Assembly: GCA_027489105.1 (NCBI GenBank)
Contig: JAIYAJ010000142.1
Location: forward strand, 1-10,773
Direction of reading: 5' to 3'
Source: Zymomonas sp.
GTDB lineage: Bacteria > Pseudomonadota > Alphaproteobacteria > Sphingomonadales > Sphingomonadaceae
DNA length: 10,773 nt
Part shown: positions 1-7,619 of the stretch, one piece after another
Layout of the letters: each line of letters opens with the position of its first letter
How positions within the stretch are numbered: the stretch's first letter is position 1
Notes under the pieces: model-generated
The model's input: the letters and a program-made list of their open reading frames with translations, nothing else
The model's database searches: none
What the model was told of the DNA's origin: nothing
Made by a program: the position numbers and the translations under genes

Positions 1-447
1 CGGCGCTTGTGGGGCGGAATCCGATGCCAGATTGCACGCAAGCCGGAAGGCGACGGTATCGGCAGCCCTGAGCTGCTCGTTGCGGATGGGCCTGTCACCA
101 AGCGCCCCGCATGCGTTTCGACCAACCCGGCAACCGGGCCCGTGCCAGATGCCCGTGGCGAGGCCGCCCCAGGGTTCTCAATGTCGAAACACGGCCATGC
201 GGGCAATGGCGAGCGGGCTCCCGGCAAACCGAAGCCGGACACGTCCCACCCCCGGCCGTGAAACAGATCGCCTTGCCTCCGCACGCGCGGATCGTCGGGG
301 ATGGCTGAAGCTGAGACGATACCAATGCTGCGCGTGATTGCCATATCGGGAGCGGCATCCATTATGATTGATCGATGTCGATGGCTCTTCGCGCTTGCGT
401 CCGAGCAATAAGTGCAGAGATCGAACAACCTCCATCACCGCTTGAGT
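1..447. other. Left-edge region with no supportable gene
   Basis: Several short open frames occur on both strands here, but they overlap one another. None has a recognisable domain, a convincing ribosome-binding site or a protein-like composition; most are rich in Arg, Pro, Ala and Gly, as expected from random GC-rich DNA. The first 300 bases or so are clearly GC-rich, and the rest is closer to balanced. The stretch lies downstream of the stop codon of the minus-strand glycosyltransferase gene. I saw no strong hairpin followed by a T-run that would mark its terminator. It could be non-coding spacer or the decayed remains of a gene, and nothing in it lets me choose. Confidence 0.5.
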
Positions 448-2967
448 TTACTTGCTTCGAGAAACGGCCAGCAATGACAGTATCTGACGCCGTACGAACA
501 TTGGCAGAAGCCGCCAAAAGGGTCTTACTACCTTGAAGAGCAATTCGCGTTCATTGAGGGCGTTAGTAATGCGCAGTTCACTATCGGTGCGAGCAACAAT
601 TTCATTGAGCGGATTTTGATGGCGGAGCGAAATGTCTCTTCGCGTCGTTGCTGACGTCAACACCGTGTCGTTGACCAGCAGGGCAGTAGGACCTGTCCGA
701 CCCAGCAGATCGTATGTGCCCCGACCGTAAATGGCGAGAGCCGGCGTACTGATGATCGTCGCACGCCGCCGCCCCAATGACCGCCGCGAAACGTATTCGT
801 CGACTCCTGCGACAAAAACGCGGAGCGAGTAGTGCCCCGAAGCGATGATATCCGTGTATGCTCGTTCAGTCATAGCCTTGAGAAAGGCAATATCTTCGAG
901 ACGGTCGAAAATTTCGTCGATATTCGAATAATCTTTCTTCAGAGGCAAATAATGTTCGTTAGGCCGAACAACGCCGGAATATGTTCCTTCAAACAGGATC
1001 AGTGCAGTTCTGAGCCTGATTGACTCGAATACTTTTGGCGATATCTGATTCATGTGGACCAGCCCCTCATGTTCCCCGAGGAAGCGGGCCGCGAATGTGT
1101 CAAAATCCATATCGTGATGTTCAGCGGCCAGTCGCGCCAGATTTCCGTCGAAATCAAAGACGTTGCTTCCGCTTTCGGTCGCCAACGTGGCCCGGGCCGA
1201 CCCTATGAAACGATACCAATTGGTCCCGTAGATGCGCTTGTCAGAGTCGACTTCTATATCAGCCCGAACGCCCCGCAATTGCGCCAGCCGCTTAACCTCG
1301 ACCCCAATCGTGTACTTCTCTCGGGCCAACGCACCATAGTGATGCGGCAGCGTGCGCCCGCGATAACCAATTCTCAGGCTCCGCTCCGCCATCGGCGTCA
1401 CGAAGTCGTCGATTGCCGGGTCTTCCGGCACATAACCCGTGAGAGTCGGCAGGAATTCGACCTGCGCAAAGCGCGCGCGGGGGTAAACGAGATCGATCGA
1501 GCCGAAGGGCACGTTCGTGAAAACGGCGTCGATACCCAGCCGCTCCATGCAGCGTCGCGTCGTTTCTACCTGATCGTATTCGTCCTGAATAAACAGCAGT
1601 TTAGGACCACGATACGCCGCGACCAGATCAGCTATCCGGGGGGCGAGATGGTCGGGCGTCGATACACGCACCGAATAATGGATCGCTATGGCGTCATAAC
1701 ACGAAAAGTCAGGTGCCGCACCCGGGCGATCCTCGAACTCAATGTAGCCGGTTGCCGGCATGAAATGGAACCGGTGGCGCGAATGCAGTCGAAACGCTTC
1801 TAGATGCTCCATGATCGTGCTGACATGAGTCGAGCCATCATCATAGAGCATCAGAATATTGAGCGTGGGCCGTAATGCGGAATACTGCTGCCCGTGATGA
1901 TCGAGGTATTCGAGCAATGCGCTAAAACGGTTCTCGTACGACGCACGGCGGGCGGCTTCTCGTCGGGCCGACAGCGCTCCTGGGTCGGCTCTCAGCGGCG
2001 ACACTCTCTCGATTGCGTCGGCAAACTCGTCGGCCGTGAGTGCAGCCGTGAATAGATAAGGCTCGTCGGCGAGCGCGTCAATCGGGATTGTTACGACAGG
2101 GAGTCCGCATGCCAGATATTCATATGCTTTGAGCGGCAAAGACCGCCGCATCAGGTCGCTATCTTTGAATGGAATCAATCCGACAAGTGATTTCTCCGCC
2201 AGTCTCGCAATTCCATGGCTGTCAAGCTGCCCGAAATACTCTACATTTGGCTGTCTTTTGAGACGCTGCCAGTCCTCTCCGCCATCGACGTCCTTGCCAC
2301 AAAACCAGAAACGCCATCCGGGCAGGCGTTCAACGACCGCATTCAGCAAGACGTAGTCGAGACGATCATTGATGCCGCCCTGAAACAGTGCAACCTTGCC
2401 GCTATCCTCAGGTTTGTAGGCGCTCGCGCCCGTTGATTCCCAAAAATCAAAATCACAACCATTGTTCAGGACGTAGACAGGCTTGTCTGTCAAAGGTCGA
2501 TGCGTCTCGGCGACACCGGCAGAAACGGCGACGACGAAATCGACGCGCTGCATTGCGTCAACGGCGAGATGAGATAGATCGGTCGGCGTAATCGCCAACT
2601 TGTCGCATCTGGAGACATAGTCTTCCGTTGCGTGATACACGACCAAAGCGGGATGAAGACGGGCGACAACCGGCGTCAGAAACAGGTTATAAACCCATAC
2701 TAGCGGGCGGCTGACGCCGTGTTTACGCAGCTGCTCGCAGAGGCGCGCGAATTGTTCCTGACTGTGAGATGCAGCAATCCGTACGATTGTGATGTCGTGA
2801 CCTTCGATGGGCTCGAAGGTGATAGCGTCATCAGGCGCATTCGTCTGCACGAAGAAAACAGGCCAGCGTTTCGCAAACTGCGTCGCATAATGATAGCGGT
2901 TGCTGCGTGGCTCTGTGTGCCAGTCCGACCACGTGAGCATGACGACCGAATCAAAATTGCGTCGCAT
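448..2967 (-). CDS. Large two-module glycosyltransferase (GT4-like N-terminus plus second GT-B-like module)
   Basis: This 839-residue protein probably transfers sugars from nucleotide donors onto a growing surface polysaccharide in the cytoplasm. Residues about 8-360 look like a GT-B fold, GT4-type glycosyltransferase. The donor-side motif LPLKAYEYLACGLPVV (277-292), with E283, is typical, and AVSAGVAETHRP (147-158) and VLNNGCDFDFW (166-176) are the usual interdomain segments. A second module starts at about 367 (LNILMLYDDGSTHVSTI) and contains SPKVFESIRLRTALILFEG (643-661), which resembles the CgeB/YkvP-type glycosyltransferase C-terminal half. Residues about 730-839 match nothing I know. 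No signal peptide or clear membrane segment is visible, although the C-terminal 30 residues are basic and hydrophobic and could sit on the membrane. I took the ATG at 2967; M10 (2940) is an alternative, and neither has a strong ribosome-binding site. The gene is transcribed away from the 2-epimerase gene and points out of the window. Donor, acceptor and linkage cannot be told from sequence. Confidence 0.85.
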   Translation of the reverse strand: MRRNFDSVVMLTWSDWHTEPRSNRYHYATQFAKRWPVFFVQTNAPDDAITFEPIEGHDITIVRIAASHSQEQFARLCEQLRKHGVSRPLVWVYNLFLTPVVARLHPALVVYHATEDYVSRCDKLAITPTDLSHLAVDAMQRVDFVVAVSAGVAETHRPLTDKPVYVLNNGCDFDFWESTGASAYKPEDSGKVALFQGGINDRLDYVLLNAVVERLPGWRFWFCGKDVDGGEDWQRLKRQPNVEYFGQLDSHGIARLAEKSLVGLIPFKDSDLMRRSLPLKAYEYLACGLPVVTIPIDALADEPYLFTAALTADEFADAIERVSPLRADPGALSARREAARRASYENRFSALLEYLDHHGQQYSALRPTLNILMLYDDGSTHVSTIMEHLEAFRLHSRHRFHFMPATGYIEFEDRPGAAPDFSCYDAIAIHYSVRVSTPDHLAPRIADLVAAYRGPKLLFIQDEYDQVETTRRCMERLGIDAVFTNVPFGSIDLVYPRARFAQVEFLPTLTGYVPEDPAIDDFVTPMAERSLRIGYRGRTLPHHYGALAREKYTIGVEVKRLAQLRGVRADIEVDSDKRIYGTNWYRFIGSARATLATESGSNVFDFDGNLARLAAEHHDMDFDTFAARFLGEHEGLVHMNQISPKVFESIRLRTALILFEGTYSGVVRPNEHYLPLKKDYSNIDEIFDRLEDIAFLKAMTERAYTDIIASGHYSLRVFVAGVDEYVSRRSLGRRRATIISTPALAIYGRGTYDLLGRTGPTALLVNDTVLTSATTRRDISLRHQNPLNEIVARTDSELRITNALNERELLFKVVRPFWRLLPMFVRRQILSLLAVSRSK

Positions 2968-3161
2968 CTGACGGGATCTCGCGTTACGGGCCTTGTTGGG
3001 AGTGCAGTGTCGACTGCCGCGTGCTATTACACGATGGGCTCGGCAGTGTCGATGGACGCATCAGGCCCCGCCCGCGTAGCGGGCGCCTTGGACCGCATTT
3101 GCGCTAACGATCTCGGTCCATTATTGGCCTTCGGCGATCTCGCAGCTGCTAGAAAGCCTCC
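2968..3161. promoter_or_regulatory. Divergent intergenic region with repeat and hairpin
   Basis: This 194-base gap separates the starts of the minus-strand glycosyltransferase and the plus-strand 2-epimerase, so it should hold promoters for both. Three structures are visible. The 10-base sequence GCAGTGTCGA occurs twice in direct orientation (3004-3013 and 3043-3052, 39 bases apart). The first copy lies within a short inverted repeat, GCAGT-GTCG-ACTGC (3004-3017). A 7-base GC-only stem with a 3-base loop, CGCCCGC-GTA-GCGGGCG, lies at 3069-3085. No T-run follows the hairpin on the plus strand. I could not find a well-spaced -35/-10 pair. The regulatory role is inferred from position. Confidence 0.4.
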
Positions 3162-4229
3162 ATGCCTCAAATCCTCACCGTGCTCGGCGCGCGCCCGCAA
3201 TTCATCAAGGCTGCGCCCGTGAGCCGCGCGATCGCCGCCGCGGGTATGGGCGAAATCATCGTCCATACCGGCCAGCATTTCGACGCTCAGATGTCGGATA
3301 TCTTCTTCGACGAGCTCGACATCCCCAAGCCGCGCTACAATCTCAGCGTCAACAGCCTGGGCCACGGCGCCATGACCGGGCGCATGCTTGAGAAGCTCGA
3401 GGAGTCGATGCTCGCCGAGAAGCCTGACCTCGTTCTGGTCTATGGTGACACCAACTCGACGGTCGCCGGCGCTTTGGCGGCAGCAAAGCTGCATATTCCC
3501 GTGGCGCATGTCGAGGCGGGGCTGCGCTCCTTCAACCGGCGCATGCCCGAGGAGATCAACCGGGTGGTGGCAGACCATGTAAGTACCTTGCTGTTCTGCC
3601 CGACACGCAGCGCCGTCGACAATCTCGCTCGTGAGGGCATCGTCGCGGGTGTCCATGCGGTCGGCGACGTGATGTTCGACACCACTCTGGCTGCGATTGA
3701 ACTCTCCGGCGAGCGCTCGCGCATCGTCGAGGCGCTTGGCCTCGCGCCGCAGAGGTACGCCATCGCGACCATTCACCGCGCCGAGAACACAGATGACGAA
3801 GAGCGTTTCGCGCGCGTCGTCGTCTGGCTCGAGGCGGCCGCGCGCGAGCGCCCGGTCATCATGCCTGTCCATCCGCGCACACGGAAGCTGTTCGATGCGC
3901 GCGGGCTGGCGCCGGAGGGGGTGGTCCTGATCGATCCCGTCGGCTACCTCGACATGGCCCGTCTCCTGCACAATGCTGCAGCCGTCTTCACCGATTCGGG
4001 AGGGCTGCAGAAGGAGGCTTATTTCCATCGCGTCCCCTGTGTCACGCTGCGCGACGAGACCGAGTGGGTCGAGACCATTGAGGCCGGCTGGAACCGGCTC
4101 TGGACCGGCCCCGATTATCAGCCGCGTCGGGATATCCCCGATTACGGCACGGGGAACGCATCGACCCTGATCGCAACCGAGATCGTCGGATTTCTCAAAG
4201 CGTATCAGTCCGCTATGCGGCGGCAGTAA
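3162..4229 (+). CDS. wecB: Non-hydrolysing UDP-sugar 2-epimerase (WecB family, WbpI/WlbD-like)
   Basis: This 355-residue cytoplasmic enzyme inverts C2 of a UDP-2-acetamido sugar, through a 2-acetamidoglucal intermediate in this family. The length and motifs are complete: LGARPQFIKA (8-17), HTGQHFDAQMSDIFF (35-49), GDTNST (95-100), HVEAGLRSFNRRMPEEINR (116-134), TIHRAEN (203-209), PVHPRT (235-240), DSGGLQKEA (278-286) and RDETEW (297-302). Expected catalytic residues are D96, E118, E131 and H205. The GARPQFIKA start, the HFDA/MS/IFF block and the HG-MTGRML segment are, from memory, closer to WbpI/WlbD (UDP-2,3-diacetamido-2,3-dideoxyglucuronate 2-epimerase) than to classical WecB, which begins GTRPEAIK. 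The likely product is therefore UDP-ManNAc3NAcA, which fits the SDR genes nearby; UDP-ManNAc remains possible. It is the only plus-strand gene in the window. Its ATG follows a weak ribosome-binding site, and its last 25 bases overlap the convergent wzt gene. Confidence 0.93.
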   Translation: MPQILTVLGARPQFIKAAPVSRAIAAAGMGEIIVHTGQHFDAQMSDIFFDELDIPKPRYNLSVNSLGHGAMTGRMLEKLEESMLAEKPDLVLVYGDTNSTVAGALAAAKLHIPVAHVEAGLRSFNRRMPEEINRVVADHVSTLLFCPTRSAVDNLAREGIVAGVHAVGDVMFDTTLAAIELSGERSRIVEALGLAPQRYAIATIHRAENTDDEERFARVVVWLEAAARERPVIMPVHPRTRKLFDARGLAPEGVVLIDPVGYLDMARLLHNAAAVFTDSGGLQKEAYFHRVPCVTLRDETEWVETIEAGWNRLWTGPDYQPRRDIPDYGTGNASTLIATEIVGFLKAYQSAMRRQ

Positions 4230-6718
4230 GCAATGAGATAAAGGCGTCCGTCCTTCTCGGCAAAGAAATCAGCCAGTTTCTGGCCGACCTCGTCCAGGAT
4301 ATTGAGTTGGACTTGGGTTTCGAGGGGGTACGGCGTGATCTGGATCGATGTGGGTTCGGGTGCATTCTCATGAGGAATTGAGATGTCCCAATTGTCGCCG
4401 GTTTGGGGATAGTGAATGAGTTGGAAGGCTGCAGGCCCGGCCTGGTCGATCGACACCACCTCAAACCCCTGCAATCGCGACATCAGACGGCGCAGCGCCT
4501 CCTCGTTGAAAAGTGATACGTGGTAAGGCGGCACCACATTTGCTGATGATCCATGCGACAGTTCGGCGTTGAGCTGTGAGAAATGTGGCACCGCTGTAAC
4601 CAGCCATCCTCCCAACTTGACCAGCCGCGCATAGCTTTCAACGAATGCGAAGGGATCGGGAATATGTTCTAAAACGGCCACGGACGAGACAACGGCGAAC
4701 TGCTCGCCAGCCTGAAAGAGTTCCTGTGGATCACTGGTCACCACGTCGAAATCGAACAGCTCGCGTGCGATGCGGATCGACTGAAGATTCACCTCGTTGA
4801 GCTTCACAGTCCAGCCGGGCCGCAACTGCTGGACGAGATTTGCGAAGGCGCCGAGGCCGCCGCCAACATCGAGCCAAAGCCCCTGATTCGTTCCCTTCGT
4901 TGTCTTGGTGATAATGCCTTCAAGCACGTCACGTGGCGCTGAGAAGGGCGTGCCCTCGCCGCCATTGGCGAGACGAGGCTTCTCGTAAAGCTCTCGTGTT
5001 CGGCTATAATATGCGCCTTGGTAGAGTTGTGTCATGATCTCCGCGCTGGGGTATGGATCAACGCAAACAAACCCACACATCCCGCAACGGGAATGTCTGA
5101 AACCATATTTTGAGAAGGCAAAGTTGAGTGGGCCGCCGGTGCAAGCTGGGCAACTTTCATGGCGCGACCATTGATTGGGATATCCGCCTTGCTCAACACA
5201 AATGCTCTCAATCTCCGCGCGTAACGTCGTGATTTCGGACGAAGATGATGTGTCCGTGCCCTCTTGCATTAACAATGAGCCTTCGACTCCTGATAGCTGC
5301 TGACCCGTTAGCGACGCAGCCTCTGCCTGTCGTCCATAGGTAAGCGTAGGCATGAAAAAAACTGGCGCGCCGACATCCATGCCCGCATCATCGACACTAA
5401 ACGTATAGTAAAAATGTCTGTATTCATAAAATTCCCAAGTCCCAGGCACGTTTGGAACAAGGCCTAGCGAAAGATAATATTCGCCCTTCCTAAAAGGAAG
5501 GTAGTCGAAACTCAGCTCAACATAACCTGAAGGCGCAGGAATCTGACGATCTAACGCGTCAACATAGCTGTCTCGCGTTTCAAACGGCCTAATATTTTGT
5601 GTGAAAAACTGTGCGACTGACGAGAGATCGTATTTGCCATTGACCGACAGTGCCACACCAAGCGTCTCAGCGGGCAGCTCCCCCTCGACATGATAATGGA
5701 TCTTTACTTTGAAAGGCCTCAGCATCGTCAAGCGCGACGTCAGCTTGCCATCAGCGTCAAACATTTCGACGCTGTCGATGTAGACAGGCCCGCGCCGGAA
5801 AACGTGACGCGCCCCGTCGGTATCAGCGTCAAACAAATCACGAAGGGAGCTTTTGGATTTCGATCGATCTTGCTTCGCTTGGCTTGAGACACCCTGGCCA
5901 TCCAACTCTGGGGCGCCGGCAGCGGTATCATTCGGCGCATAGGTGTCGAGATCATCATCAACCGTCTCGATCCAACTGGCGGAATCCGCCTGCTGGTGAG
6001 CAGTCAGATCATAAGCTTGCACTACGCTGATGGCTGGGCCGATCATACGGACTCTGCCGCGCTCCATCCAGATGACGCGCTGACATAGTTGGGCTAACAA
6101 TCCGGTTCCATGCGAAACCAACAACACAGTACGCCCACCGGAACACAGGTGGCGAATGCGCCTGAGGCACTTTTGCACAAAGGTGGAATCACCTGCAGCC
6201 AAAGCCTCGTCAATAATCAAGATGTCGGGTTCGACGGCAGTCGCGATCGAAAACGCCAAGCGAGAGTGCATTCCGCTTGAGTAGGTTTTTACCGGACGCT
6301 CGATGAACTCCGCAAGACCACTAAAATCGATAATCTCATCAATTTTTGAATCGATTTCGGCGCGATTCATGCCGTAAAGTAGCCCGCTGAGATAGATGTT
6401 TTCGCGTCCCGAGTACTCGGGGTTAAACCCCAGGCCGAGCTCAAGGATGGCAGTCACCCGCCCTCTGATATCGACCGAACCGGCTGATGGCTCCAAAACG
6501 CCCGTGATCACCTTCAGCAAGGTCGATTTGCCGGCACCGTTCGAGCCAATGATACCCAGGACCTCGCCACGCGGAACCTCAAAGCTCACGTCATCTAGAG
6601 CCCGAAAGATCGTATGCCGCTTTCGTCGGGTGAGAACCTCGAGCGCGAGGTCGACCGGCTTGGAATAAACCTCGTATTCTTTTACGAGGTTGCAGACCGA
6701 GATTGCTATATCGTTCAC
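4205..6718 (-). CDS. wzt: Wzt O-antigen ABC exporter ATPase fused to zinc-ribbon SAM methyltransferase
   Basis: This 837-residue protein has three modules. Residues 1-240 are the ATPase that powers glycan export with Wzm. They show Walker A GSNGAGKST (58-66), the ABC signature region YSSGMHSRLAF (146-156), Walker B DILIIDE (165-171) and the H-loop SH (202-203). Residues about 305-445 form a beta-rich Wzt C-terminal domain, which in characterised homologues binds the modified non-reducing end of the O-polysaccharide. A Ser/Thr-rich linker follows. Residues about 515-837 add a zinc ribbon (C523, C526, C545, C548) and a class I SAM methyltransferase with motif I LDVGGGLGAF (616-625), an acidic residue at E642 and AVLEHIPDP (681-689). 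Ordinary Wzt proteins are about 400-470 residues and lack this third module. Translation starts at GTG, 12 bases after the wzm stop, so the two genes are probably co-expressed. The target of the methyl group is inferred, not shown. The frame is open throughout, with no sign of a frameshift. Confidence 0.95.
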   Translation of the reverse strand: MNDIAISVCNLVKEYEVYSKPVDLALEVLTRRKRHTIFRALDDVSFEVPRGEVLGIIGSNGAGKSTLLKVITGVLEPSAGSVDIRGRVTAILELGLGFNPEYSGRENIYLSGLLYGMNRAEIDSKIDEIIDFSGLAEFIERPVKTYSSGMHSRLAFSIATAVEPDILIIDEALAAGDSTFVQKCLRRIRHLCSGGRTVLLVSHGTGLLAQLCQRVIWMERGRVRMIGPAISVVQAYDLTAHQQADSASWIETVDDDLDTYAPNDTAAGAPELDGQGVSSQAKQDRSKSKSSLRDLFDADTDGARHVFRRGPVYIDSVEMFDADGKLTSRLTMLRPFKVKIHYHVEGELPAETLGVALSVNGKYDLSSVAQFFTQNIRPFETRDSYVDALDRQIPAPSGYVELSFDYLPFRKGEYYLSLGLVPNVPGTWEFYEYRHFYYTFSVDDAGMDVGAPVFFMPTLTYGRQAEAASLTGQQLSGVEGSLLMQEGTDTSSSSEITTLRAEIESICVEQGGYPNQWSRHESCPACTGGPLNFAFSKYGFRHSRCGMCGFVCVDPYPSAEIMTQLYQGAYYSRTRELYEKPRLANGGEGTPFSAPRDVLEGIITKTTKGTNQGLWLDVGGGLGAFANLVQQLRPGWTVKLNEVNLQSIRIARELFDFDVVTSDPQELFQAGEQFAVVSSVAVLEHIPDPFAFVESYARLVKLGGWLVTAVPHFSQLNAELSHGSSANVVPPYHVSLFNEEALRRLMSRLQGFEVVSIDQAGPAAFQLIHYPQTGDNWDISIPHENAPEPTSIQITPYPLETQVQLNILDEVGQKLADFFAEKDGRLYLIAYCRRIAD

Positions 6719-6730
6719 GAAGTCCAGACC

Positions 6731-7585
6731 TTACATTACGCTGGAAAAGTGGTGGCGTAGCCGCGAAAAAACATACGATCCCAACGCCAACATAAAAAAT
6801 GCAAATATTGGGAGAATAAACCAGGCTCGTGCGTTCGTAAAATTTCCGAAATATAATACGTCCTGATAACACCATATCAAATAACTAAATGGATTTAGAT
6901 TAGTTACGAATCTTAAAGTATTGGGTACCATTCCCGGAAGATAAACGATGGGCATTAGGTAAATATTTATTGTAACAAAAACGCGCACCACTTCAGCCGT
7001 GTCTCTAAAATATGGTGTTACTGAGGCAAGAAATAATGAAATTCCCCAAATCAAGCACATATGAATCGAGAAAACGACCGGAAGTAACAAAAACATCCAT
7101 GATATGGTTCCGCGTGATGCGATCGTAAATATCACTACGCATGAAAACAAAACAAGCTGCACAATCAGGGAAGATAAAGCCGTCTTTGCAATGAGAACCT
7201 CGATCGGAAAACTGACTTTTTTCACAATTGTCGAATTTGCCAAAACGACTCCCGTCGCACGGGATATGATATCTTGCGTAAGGAGCCAAGGCGCCAAGCC
7301 CGAAAAAAGGTACACTAAATAGTCACTAGGTCCGTTACTGCCAATTCTAACACTGAATACGATGGTAAATAGAAACGCATAGACAGCAAATATCAGCAAC
7401 GGATGCACCGCGAGCCAAACAATGCCCGCCGCCTGTCCGGCATGCATGTCTGTCATTTCCCGTCGCGCCATTTCCCACACCAGAGTGCGCTGACGCCAAA
7501 CAGATCGCATCAACACAAGAATGCCGAGACCGCGCTCATGGGGAGCGACGCCGCGGCGAAGGAATTTATCGCCTGATAGTTCCAT
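6731..7585 (-). CDS. wzm: Wzm O-antigen ABC exporter permease
   Basis: This 284-residue inner-membrane protein should dimerise to form the channel through which the lipid-linked polysaccharide is exported, driven by the Wzt ATPase encoded just downstream. About six membrane-spanning segments are visible, near residues 53-77, 89-108, 128-156, 163-188, 199-216 and 253-274. Family landmarks are KVSFPIEVL (123-131) and ASVTPYFRDTAEVVRV (187-202). Length is normal for the ABC-2 polysaccharide exporter family. I used the ATG at 7585. M26 (7510) is a possible shorter start, because homologues often begin near the amphipathic helix before the first membrane segment. The gene lies 34 bases after the stop of the preceding SDR gene and 12 bases before wzt. 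Its DNA is strikingly AT-rich: bases 6961-7080 are 45 of 120 G or C, against 41 of 60 at 8101-8160 in the neighbouring SDR gene. This suggests a separate origin. Confidence 0.95.
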   Translation of the reverse strand: MELSGDKFLRRGVAPHERGLGILVLMRSVWRQRTLVWEMARREMTDMHAGQAAGIVWLAVHPLLIFAVYAFLFTIVFSVRIGSNGPSDYLVYLFSGLAPWLLTQDIISRATGVVLANSTIVKKVSFPIEVLIAKTALSSLIVQLVLFSCVVIFTIASRGTISWMFLLLPVVFSIHMCLIWGISLFLASVTPYFRDTAEVVRVFVTINIYLMPIVYLPGMVPNTLRFVTNLNPFSYLIWCYQDVLYFGNFTNARAWFILPIFAFFMLALGSYVFSRLRHHFSSVM

Positions 7586-7619
7586 GGCCTAGATCATACC
7601 CTCGACACCAAACCAGCTT

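Noticed and set aside
1..447. Possible degraded transposase or gene remnant at the left edge
   Set aside because: No transposase motif, terminal inverted repeat or target duplication was seen, and the short frames match nothing I know.
2991..3030. Possible -35 (TTGTTG) and -10 (TGCTAT) pair upstream of the 2-epimerase
   Set aside because: The spacing is 23 bases, too long for a standard promoter, and neither box is strong.
3027..4028. A 333-codon open frame on the minus strand opposite the 2-epimerase
   Set aside because: It is antisense to a clear enzyme gene, has a composition rich in Arg, Asp and His, shows no domain, and comes from GC-rich codon bias.
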